Positions 1 through 5,231 of a stretch of DNA of 8,255 bases are shown piece after piece (within the stretch, counting starts at the first letter, position 1; the number at the start of each line of letters is the position of its first letter). The position numbers and the translations under genes were made by a program. Source of the DNA: Actinomycetota bacterium (lineage in GTDB: Bacteria; Actinomycetota; Thermoleophilia; UBA2241); the NCBI GenBank assembly GCA_012719015.1, contig JAAYBE010000378.1:1-8255 (forward strand), written 5' to 3'. The notes below the pieces were generated by a model. It searched no databases and was not told where the DNA came from. It worked only from the letters and a program-made list of their open reading frames with translations.

Positions 1-866
1 CGCACCATCCAGCCGAAGTTCATGCCGAAGAACCCGACGATGAACATGAGCGGCAGGAACACGGTGGCGACGATCGTCAGTCGCTTCATGATCTCGTTGA
101 GGCGATTGGAGACCGTGGACAGGTAGACGTCCATCGCCCCCGTGAGAAGGTCGCGGTAGCTGTCCACCAGGTCGCTGATGCGGATGAGATGGTCGTAGAC
201 GTCGCGGTAGTAGCGCTCGACGTCGGACGTCATCCCGGGGATCTCGACGACGCCGGCGGCCAGGCGGGCGAAGAGGTCGCGCTCCGGCGTGATCACCTTG
301 CGCCACTGGACGAGGCGGCGTTTGAGCCTGAACACCTGCTGCAGCTGCTTCTCGTCAGGCTCCCGCAGGACGCCGTCCTCGAGGCGGTCGATCTGGTCGT
401 CGAGCCTCGCCAGCTCGGGGAAGAAGCTGTCCGCGAGCGCGTCGACGACGCGATGGAGGGCAAGGGCCGGACCGGGCGCCGGGGCCCGGCCCTCGACGGT
501 CGCCCGACGCAGCTCCTCGAACGCGGGGCAGTCGGTGCGGTGTACGGTGATCAGCCAGCGTCCGGAGAGGAAGCAGTGCACCTCCACGAGAGCGCCGTGG
601 CGGCCGCCGGCTCCGTAGGCGACCAGGAAGACGAAGTCGTCGAACACCTCGAGCTTGGGCCGCTGGCCGAAGTGCTCGGCGTCCTCCACGGCGAGCGGAT
701 GCAGGCCGAAGGGGTCGCGCAGGAGGTCGAGCTGCTCCGGCGACGGGTCATGGAGATCGAGCCAGAAGAAGTCGCCCCGCTCCAGGCGTCGGCGCACCAG
801 CGCAGCGCTCACGTCCCCCTCGGCGCCGTCGACGTCGAGGAGGAAGCCGGCATGATGGATGGCCAT
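1..866 (-). CDS. corA: CorA-family magnesium/cobalt transporter, C terminus cut by window edge
   Basis: This inner-membrane Mg2+ (Co2+) channel of the CorA family starts at ATG 866-864 and reads without a stop to the left edge, giving 288 complete codons. Residues 1 to about 255 form the cytoplasmic domain, rich in charged helices; the part around residues 145-200 looks like the long stalk helix region. A first membrane segment (about residues 262-280, core TVFLPLMFIVGFF) is followed by the family signature Gly-Met-Asn at residues 281-283, in the context FGMNF. The second membrane helix and the cytoplasmic tail lie outside the window, so perhaps 30-40 residues are missing. There is no good Shine-Dalgarno close to this ATG, and an AGGAAAGG lies too far upstream, so the start is moderately sure. 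The gene lies 92 nt downstream of the fwdBC fusion on the same strand with no U-tract terminator between them, so read-through is possible. I see no functional link to Fwd. Confidence 0.9.
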   Translation of the reverse strand, partial: MAIHHAGFLLDVDGAEGDVSAALVRRRLERGDFFWLDLHDPSPEQLDLLRDPFGLHPLAVEDAEHFGQRPKLEVFDDFVFLVAYGAGGRHGALVEVHCFLSGRWLITVHRTDCPAFEELRRATVEGRAPAPGPALALHRVVDALADSFFPELARLDDQIDRLEDGVLREPDEKQLQQVFRLKRRLVQWRKVITPERDLFARLAAGVVEIPGMTSDVERYYRDVYDHLIRISDLVDSYRDLLTGAMDVYLSTVSNRLNEIMKRLTIVATVFLPLMFIVGFFGMNFGWMV

Positions 867-958
867 GCGACGCCATTCGCGCCGGGGCCGGCCTTTCCTA
901 CCTGCCGGTGCGCCCGGTCGCGCCGGCGGTCACGCCGACGCGGGTCCGGACGCGCAGT

Positions 959-3151
959 TCAGGCAGCCGTGTCCGCCGGCGTCGCGCAGACGAGGATCTC
1001 GCCGCGACCGAGCCCGAAGGTGTCGCCCGTATAGCGTCGGTAGCTTGCGTCCCAGGCGTGCGCGGGGAGCTTCACTCCCCGCGACCGCAGGTGCTTCAGG
1101 TACACGCGGAGATACGTCGGCGCATAGTCGCAGGCGTGCAGGAACGTCGGCAGGACCTTGAGCGGCTCGTAGGCGACGATCGTGCCGCGCCTCATCCAGG
1201 CACCCGCACGGACGCCGACTGCGCCGCCCAGGACGAGCGTGCCGCCCTTCATCTCCAGTCCGGCGGCGTCGCCGCACGGCCCCATAATGGTGATCAGGCC
1301 GCGCCGCATGCGCATGGCCACCTCGACGCCCGCCCTGCCGTCAATGTGGATCTCGCCGCCCCGCATGCCGGTCGGGCTCCCGCGGTATGCGGCGCCGACC
1401 TGGCCGCCGGCGTCCCCGTGCACGTGGATCTCGCCGCCGCGCATCTCGGCGCCCACCCAGTCCGCCACGTTGCCGTGGACTGTGATGACGCCGCCCTTCA
1501 TCCCCGAGCCCAGGTGCATACCGGCGTTGCCGTGGACGGTGAGGGTGCCGGTGCTCATCTCCCTGCCGATCCACTTGACCTTGGCGAGGTCGCCGTGCAG
1601 CTCGACGGCATCTCCGCCGTCTCCCTCCACGCTGAAGAAATCGCCGACCCGCGCCGGCCGCTTGCCGGCGAACACCGGCAGATCGAGGATCTCGGCGTTG
1701 CTGAGGGTCCCGAGGACGTCAGGGGTGAGGACCTCGGCCTCGATCGGCGTGGCCAGCTTCGCCGTCAGGGTGAGCTTCACCGTGCCGCTGCGCGGGGCCT
1801 GCGCCCCGGGCTCCGGCCGGAGGTCGGTCACGGGACGACGCTCGCTGCGGAGTGCGCCCGGCCGCGGCAAGCGCGCCTCGACCCCGGCGAGGATGCGCGT
1901 GATGACCTGCTCGTCGGTCGGGTACGGACCCTCGAACGGCGGCCTGACCTTGAGGGGCAGTTCATCCATCCGGTACACGGTGCCGGGCGCGGTGATGCCC
2001 GTGGTGGCGGTCGTGATGTGCACCTTGGCCAGCCTGCTCGTGTGCGAGACGTGCGGGTCGATGGCGATCGTCGGCACCGCCGCCATGGTGTCGATGGCCG
2101 GTCCGGGCATGGTGGCTCCGGGATCGGCGGCGAGGACGAGCACCGCGTCGACCTCGCGGCGCGTGAGCAGGTCGATGCAGGTGAACTCGCCGGGGTTGTA
2201 GCGTGGGTACCCGCGGCTGAAGTCGACGCCGAACGGGTAGCCCGTGAGCCAGCCCGAGACCGCGTCGGCGCCGGTCACGTTGCCGTGTCCGCGCAACGGC
2301 ATGGCGATGAAACGCGTGTGGTCGTTGAGCTCGACCCCGAGCGTGAGGATCGCGAGCGTGTTGTGGTGCTTGCCGCGGGTCATGGTGAGACCCATGCCGA
2401 AGAACATGGCTCCGTAGCGCGCCGCCTTCATGCGCTCAGCCAGGTCAGTGAGCTGCTCGAGCGTGAGTCCTGTCTCGGCGAGACGCTCGGCGTCCACCTC
2501 GTGGCCCTTGACCAGTGCGATCAGGGCCGTGAGGGCGTCGAAGTCCCGGCCGGGCCGGATCTGCAGGAAGAGGTCGGCCGTCCTGGTGCTCGGCGTGGGC
2601 CGGATGTCGACACAGACCAGCGTCCGGCCCTTGCGACCCTCCGGCACGTACTGCCCCTTGGGCATGGTCGAGTAACGGGTGATGTGGCGCGGGTGGCACT
2701 CCATGGGGTTGGCGCCCCAGTAGATGACGAGGTCGGCCCGGTCCTTGATCTCGCCGAGCGTCGCCTTCGACCGGCCTCCCAACTGGGAGGCTAACTCCGT
2801 GGGGCCGTGTCAGAGGCTCGAGTGGCTGTCGATCGCCCCCCTCAGGCGCTCGGCGAGGAGCACCGTCAGGCGCTGGGTCTCGCAGGTCGTGTTGCTGAGC
2901 CCGTACAGGAGCGGATAGTCGGCCGCGGCGAGGATGTCGACCGCGCGCTCCACGGCCTCGTCGAGGGTCGCCTCGCGGCCGTCGACCAGCGCCGCCGGCT
3001 GCCCTGCTCCGGCGCCGTGGCTCGTGAACCACGTGGTGCCCAATCGGCAGGCGCGCTTCGCCTTGACGATGCGGTCGCCCTCGGTATGCAGTTCGATGTC
3101 GTCGCAGGTGCACCCGCAGAAGGTGCAGACCGCGTCACTGACGATAGCCAC
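959..3151 (-). CDS. fwdBC: Formylmethanofuran dehydrogenase FwdB-FwdC fusion, probable selenoprotein (Sec114)
   Basis: This 730-codon gene starts at GTG 3151-3149, with GGAGGAG at 3167-3161 and 9 nt spacing, and ends at TGA 961-959. It reads as one frame if TGA 2812-2810 (codon 114) is selenocysteine. Residues 1 to about 423 match FwdB, the catalytic pterin subunit for CO2/formate conversion. Cys9, Cys12, Cys16 and Cys35 (in CTFCGCTC and ACRLG) are likely [4Fe-4S] ligands. Sec114-His-Gly-Pro is the metal-ligand motif. WGANP at 145-149, FGMGL at 251-255, RGHGNVTG from Arg287 and GYPRYNPGE at 314-322 are further FwdB blocks. His115 and Arg287 probably correspond to the active-site His and Arg of archaeal FwdB. 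A Pro-rich linker (about 424-456) leads to FwdC (about 457-730) with repeated GxM..G.I.VHG units, the GXGXG fold shared with GltB. Redox-inactive methylotroph FhcB lacks the metal ligand, whereas this protein keeps both cluster and metal ligands. The alternative is a nonsense mutation or sequencing error at codon 114. Confidence 0.85.
2768..2807 (-). promoter_or_regulatory. Candidate bacterial SECIS element downstream of the UGA
   Basis: In mRNA sense, GCCUCCC (2791-2785), loop AGUU (2784-2781) and GGGAGGC (2780-2774) form a perfect 7-bp hairpin whose 5' arm begins 18 nt after the UGA. The loop begins 25 nt after it. Bacterial SECIS elements recognised by SelB have an apical stem-loop roughly 16-37 nt downstream of UGA and a G in the first two loop positions; here G is loop position 2. 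A lower stem can form between CGGCC (2807-2803) and GGUCG (2772-2768), with one G-U pair. No bulged U is obvious in the upper stem, unlike E. coli fdhF. The hairpin must also code for protein (ASQLGG), so some of its symmetry could be coincidental. Confidence 0.7.
2810..2812 (-). other. In-frame UGA, predicted selenocysteine codon (Sec114 of FwdBC)
   Basis: The TGA is preceded by codons for IDSHSSL and followed by His-Gly-Pro-Thr-Glu-Leu in the same frame. FwdB proteins carry Cys or Sec followed by HGP here, as the protein ligand of the W/Mo centre (Cys118 in the Methanothermobacter wolfeii enzyme, as I recall it). FwdB of Methanococcus and Methanopyrus is a known selenoprotein. E. coli FdhF has the same UGA-CAC-GGC-CC context. 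The only apparent downstream start, TTG 2782-2780, lies in a hairpin loop and would give a protein without cluster and metal ligands. The selenocysteine machinery (SelA, SelB, tRNA-Sec, SelD) is not in this window. Confidence 0.82.
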
Positions 3152-3226
3152 CGTCGCGTTCTCCTCCGTCGGCGCTTACGTTCGGTCCGGTTACGCGTCG
3201 CCCTCACGGGGCGGAGCCTGGAACGC

Positions 3227-3394
3227 TCAGCCGAGGGCGCGACCGCGGTTGCTCCCGCGGACACGCTGCGGCAGCCAGTAGCCGTCGCCGATCGGCTGCC
3301 ACGCCGGGAGGTCGTCGCGCTCTCCCGTCGTCGCACTCTCGAAGGACGGCGCCGCAGTCCGCGCCACTGCCTCGTCGTGACCGTCTCTCTTCAT
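3227..3394 (-). CDS. Small hypothetical protein (55 aa) between fwdD and fwdBC
   Basis: ATG 3394-3392 is preceded by AAGGAG (3410-3405) at 10 nt spacing, and the frame runs 55 codons to TGA 3229-3227. The start lies 45 nt after the fwdD stop and the end 75 nt before the fwdBC start, so the frame fills most of an otherwise empty gap in the operon. The N-terminal half is polar and acidic-mixed (KRDGHDEAVAR). The C-terminal half has an aromatic stretch, LPAWQPIGDGYWLPQRV, and a basic tail rich in Arg and Gly. There is no membrane segment, signal peptide or Cys motif. I do not recognise a family. The position suggests a small accessory or assembly factor of the Fwd complex, but that is inference. 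It could also be non-coding spacer with a chance frame in GC-rich DNA. Confidence 0.5.
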   Translation of the reverse strand: MKRDGHDEAVARTAAPSFESATTGERDDLPAWQPIGDGYWLPQRVRGSNRGRALG

Positions 3395-3439
3395 GCTCGT
3401 CGTGCTCCTTGTCGATCCTTCCGGCGACGTCCGCCGCCG

Positions 3440-3772
3440 TCAGTCGGAGACCGGCTCCAGCTCGACCTCCCATTGCTTGGAGTCGGGCATGCCGGTCCCG
3501 TCGGTCTCGCCGCCCATCATCCTGCTGGTGGGTGGGCCGTAGGGGGCGAAGACGATGCCCGGCGGCAGGTCCCCGGCGGCGCAGACGAAGACGCTCTCGC
3601 CCCATTCGGTGCGCACCCGCACGCGGTCGCCCTCGGTGAGGCCGGCCTCCGCGAGGTCGGCCTCGTTCATCTGCAGGGTGCCCACCACGGAGGCGTACTC
3701 GTCGCTATGCTTGCCGAGGATCTCCTGGCGCCCCTGCTCGAGGGTGCGGGCCGCGATGAACACGTACTTCAT
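3440..3772 (-). CDS. fwdD: Formylmethanofuran dehydrogenase subunit D (molybdopterin-dinucleotide-binding)
   Basis: This 110-residue protein has the size and layout of a stand-alone FwdD, the small double-psi beta-barrel subunit that completes the pterin site of FwdB. The N terminus (KYVFIAARTLEQG) corresponds to the typical opening beta strand and 'R-T-x-x-Q-G' stretch. The middle, about residues 35-58, has L-x-x-x-GL-x-EGDRVRV, the usual 'gv.eGd.V.V' barrel motif. Then come GIVFAPYGPP (about 72-81) and TGMP (about 92-95), the pterin-facing 'MGP' and 'G-MP' segments, and the closing strand KQWEVELEPV. The start ATG 3772-3770 has GGAGGAG at 3786-3780 with 7 nt spacing. It is the first gene of the minus-strand unit fwdD-small ORF-fwdBC. 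The order D before B, and C fused to B instead of D, is unusual. Its partner is almost certainly the FwdB half of the fusion. Confidence 0.9.
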   Translation of the reverse strand: MKYVFIAARTLEQGRQEILGKHSDEYASVVGTLQMNEADLAEAGLTEGDRVRVRTEWGESVFVCAAGDLPPGIVFAPYGPPTSRMMGGETDGTGMPDSKQWEVELEPVSD

Positions 3773-3855
3773 GCGGGCTCTCCTCCGAAGCGGCGACCAT
3801 GGAGGGGGCCGGAGTGCACATCGTCCGGATGCCCTCGGTCGCCGTGACTGACCCG

Positions 3856-3884
3856 AGCATACGGGAGACGCTCGACCGGCGCAA
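3856..3884 (-). promoter_or_regulatory. Possible promoter of the fwd operon
   Basis: On the minus strand, TTGCGC (3884-3879) and TATGCT (3861-3856) are 17 nt apart and lie upstream of the fwdD start. The -10 is a reasonable sigma-70/SigA match, but the -35 matches only in TTG. The -35 falls inside a perfect palindrome shared with the divergent infC promoter. A prediction by eye only. Confidence 0.35.
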
Positions 3885-3901
3885 CGCCGGTCGTGTATAC
3901 T
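3872..3901 (+). promoter_or_regulatory. Possible promoter of infC-rpmI-rplT
   Basis: TCGACC (3872-3877) and TATACT (3896-3901) are 18 nt apart. The -10 is strong (TATAAT with one mismatch) and stands out in GC-rich surroundings. The -35 is a 4 of 6 match. Transcription would begin near 3908, giving a leader of roughly 150 nt that contains the hairpins and terminator described below. Confidence 0.5.
3873..3893. repeat. Perfect 9-3-9 palindrome between divergent promoters
   Basis: CGACCGGCG (3873-3881), centre CAA, CGCCGGTCG (3885-3893) form an exact inverted repeat. It overlaps the -35 region and most of the spacer of the infC promoter, and the -35 of the predicted fwd promoter. Its position fits a repressor or activator site that could act on both directions. 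No U-tract follows on either strand, so a terminator is unlikely. Confidence 0.5.
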
Positions 3902-3970
3902 GCAGGGCGCCGAAAGCGGGAGCTCCGCGAGCGCCCCACCCTGCGCCCATCAGTCGGTCGACAGGGTCGA

Positions 3971-3993
3971 CTCACGAGAAAGGAGATCGTGAG
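3971..3993 (+). promoter_or_regulatory. infC leader hairpin with Shine-Dalgarno-like loop
   Basis: CTCACGA (3971-3977) and TCGTGAG (3987-3993) pair perfectly over 7 bp, and the 9-nt loop GAAAGGAGA carries an AAAGGAG motif. The hairpin directly abuts the terminator stem at 3994. A preceding GTCGAC-AGG-GTCGAC (3957-3971) can form a competing 6-bp stem, because its last base overlaps this one. Tandem helices before an intrinsic terminator fit a regulated attenuator. In Firmicutes and Enterobacteria this operon is controlled by ribosomal protein L20, and the same could apply here. I cannot assign it to a named RNA family. Confidence 0.5.
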
Positions 3994-4060
3994 GGCTCGC
4001 CGTCGGCGAGCCTTTTTTCGTCTATGGGCAGACCATTCAATCCAAGAGACAGGTTCATGA
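3989..4060 (+). CDS. Possible 23-codon infC leader peptide
   Basis: GTG 3989-3991 follows AAAGGAG (3979-3985 region) by only 3 nt. The frame runs through the terminator stem and ends at TGA 4058-4060, overlapping the probable infC start as ATGA. The peptide would be Arg-rich with a Phe-Phe pair (RARRRRAFFRL), but both features come directly from the terminator stem and U-tract, so they may not be selected as protein. If translated, it would couple infC translation to the leader and could influence terminator folding. The short spacing makes it uncertain. Confidence 0.3.
   Translation: MRARRRRAFFRLWADHSIQETGS
3994..4018 (+). terminator. Intrinsic terminator in infC leader (attenuator)
   Basis: GGCTCGCC (3994-4001), loop GTC, GGCGAGCC (4005-4012) followed by six T (4013-4018) is a textbook Rho-independent terminator: a perfect 8-bp GC-rich stem. 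It lies upstream of infC and downstream of the predicted infC promoter, with no complete upstream gene on the plus strand to terminate. It most likely decides whether transcription continues into infC-rpmI-rplT. Confidence 0.85.
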
Positions 4061-4581
4061 GGGATCGGGCCAACGAGCCCCGCATCCGCATCAACGACGG
4101 CATCACGGTGCCGCAAGTCCGCCTCATCAGCGAGACCGGTGAGCAGTTGGGCATCAAGCCGATCCGCTTCGCCCAGGACTACGCGGCCGACAAGAGCCTC
4201 GACCTGGTCGAGGTCGCCCCGAACGCCGACCCGCCCGTGTGCCGGGTCATGAACTACAGCAAGTACCGGTACGAGCTGGAGCTCAAGGCGAAGCAGGCGC
4301 GCAAGCACCAGAGCCAGATCGTGGTCAAGGAGATCAAGTTCCGGCCCAAGGTCGGTCAGCATGACTACGAGACCAAGAAGGGGCACGTGCTCCGCTTCCT
4401 GGGGCACAAGGACAAGGTGAAAGTGACGATCATGTTCCGGGGTCGTGAGATGGTGCATCCGGAGCGCGGCGAGCAGCTGCTGATGCGGCTCGCCGAGGAC
4501 GTCAAGGAGTACGGCGTGATCGAGTCCATGCCCGTCCAGGACGGGCGCAACATGGTCATGATGCTCGCGCCGGTGAAGTAG
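4057..4581 (+). CDS. infC: Translation initiation factor IF-3
   Basis: IF3 binds the 30S subunit, prevents premature 50S joining and checks start codon and initiator tRNA. The protein is 174 residues from ATG 4057. The N domain opens with PRIRINDGITVPQVRLI, then LGIKPI and the conserved LVEVAPNADPPVCRVMNYSKY (residues about 50-70). A Lys-rich helix linker (ELKAKQARKHQ) leads to the C domain, with KEIKFRPKVGQHDYETK, then VTIMFRGREM and the closing SMPVQDGRNMVMMLAP. An in-frame ATG at 4024 would add 11 residues (MGRPFNPRDRF) but sits right behind the terminator U-tract without a ribosome site. The 4057 start gives the usual length and overlaps a possible leader frame. Neither start has a strong Shine-Dalgarno. 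It is the first gene of the infC-rpmI-rplT operon, and rpmI follows after 16 nt. Confidence 0.97.
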   Translation: MRDRANEPRIRINDGITVPQVRLISETGEQLGIKPIRFAQDYAADKSLDLVEVAPNADPPVCRVMNYSKYRYELELKAKQARKHQSQIVVKEIKFRPKVGQHDYETKKGHVLRFLGHKDKVKVTIMFRGREMVHPERGEQLLMRLAEDVKEYGVIESMPVQDGRNMVMMLAPVK

Positions 4582-4597
4582 TCGGGAGGAGGTACGG

Positions 4598-4795
4598 ATG
4601 CCCAAGACCAAGACCCACAGCGCCTCCAAGAAGCGCTTCCGCGTCACCGCCAACGGCAAGGTGCTCCGTCGCCACGGGATGAAGAGCCATATCCTCGAGC
4701 ACAAGACCGCGAAGCGTAAGCGTGGCTTCCGCAAGATGTACGACGTCAGCCAGGCCGATACCAAGGGGATCAAGCGCCTGCTCGGGCTCCGCTGA
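4598..4795 (+). CDS. rpmI: 50S ribosomal protein L35
   Basis: This 65-residue, strongly basic protein has the normal length for L35, a small protein of the large subunit. It begins MPKTKTHSASKKRFRVTANG, the classic L35 N terminus, and contains the conserved HKTAKRKR segment (about residues 35-42) with many Lys and Arg for rRNA contact. GGGAGGAGG at 4584-4592 is an excellent ribosome site for ATG 4598. It lies between infC and rplT as in most bacteria and should be co-transcribed and controlled with them. Confidence 0.97.
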   Translation: MPKTKTHSASKKRFRVTANGKVLRRHGMKSHILEHKTAKRKRGFRKMYDVSQADTKGIKRLLGLR

Positions 4796-4822
4796 GCCCG
4801 CACGTTCCAAGGAGTACGCACA

Positions 4823-5194
4823 ATGTCTCGTGTCAAACGAAGCATCAGCGCGCGCAAGAAGCGCCGCAAGGTGCTGGAGCAGGCCAAGGGTTACCGCGCG
4901 ACCAAGACCTCCAGCTACAAGCGGGCCAAGGAGCAGGTCCAGCGCAGCGGCCAGTACGCCTACCGCGACCGCCGGGTCCGCAAGCGGGAGTTCCGCAAGC
5001 TGTGGATCGTGCGCATCAACGCCGGCGCGCGCGAGAACGGCATGTCCTACAACCAGTTCATGCACGGACTGCAGCTCGCACAGATCGAGCTCGACCGCAA
5101 GATCCTGGCCGAGCTCGCCGTGAACGATCCTTCGTATTTCGCCTCACTGGTCGAGCAGGCCCGGGCGGCGATCGCCGCGGCCAAGGCCGCCTGA
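4823..5194 (+). CDS. rplT: 50S ribosomal protein L20
   Basis: L20 is an early assembly protein of the 50S subunit and in studied bacteria the autogenous repressor of this operon. The 123-residue protein has the long basic N-terminal extension (MSRVKRSISARKKRRKVLEQ, then AKGYR), the helix rich in Arg around residues 45-60 (YRDRRVRKREFRKLWIVRIN) and the globular C domain with GMSYNQFMHGL and LAVNDPSYFASLVEQA. The Ala/Lys tail AAIAAAKAA is typical of actinobacterial versions. AAGGAG (4809-4814) is 8 nt before the ATG. The structured leader with a terminator upstream of infC is the likely site of its feedback control. Confidence 0.97.
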   Translation: MSRVKRSISARKKRRKVLEQAKGYRATKTSSYKRAKEQVQRSGQYAYRDRRVRKREFRKLWIVRINAGARENGMSYNQFMHGLQLAQIELDRKILAELAVNDPSYFASLVEQARAAIAAAKAA

Positions 5195-5231
5195 GGCCGG
5201 GAGCGAGCCGCTTGGGGTTTTCGGCCCACCG

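Noticed and set aside
867..958. Terminator between fwdBC and corA
   Set aside because: GC-rich partial dyads (GCCGG...CCGGC) are present but there is no U-tract, so no intrinsic terminator can be supported.
189..1034. Plus-strand open frame opposite corA
   Set aside because: The minus strand encodes CorA with the GMN motif. The plus-strand translation is a shadow.
959..2782. A separate 607-residue protein starting at TTG 2782
   Set aside because: The TTG lies in the loop of the SECIS-like hairpin. Its product would lack the FwdB cluster Cys and metal ligand, and the upstream 113 codons are in the same frame with clear FwdB N-terminal similarity.
908..2794. Long plus-strand open frame (628 codons) opposite fwdBC
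   Set aside because: It is a high-GC antisense shadow. Its translation is Arg/Asp/His/Ala-rich with no domain, while the minus strand encodes recognisable FwdB and FwdC.
3799..4056. N-terminal extension of IF3 starting at ATG 3799
   Set aside because: It would begin upstream of the predicted promoter and run through the palindrome and the terminator. IF3 would be far longer than normal.
3769..4887. Minus-strand open frame (372 codons) across infC, rpmI and the intergenic region
   Set aside because: It crosses the promoters, terminator and three genes of the opposite strand and has no recognisable domain.
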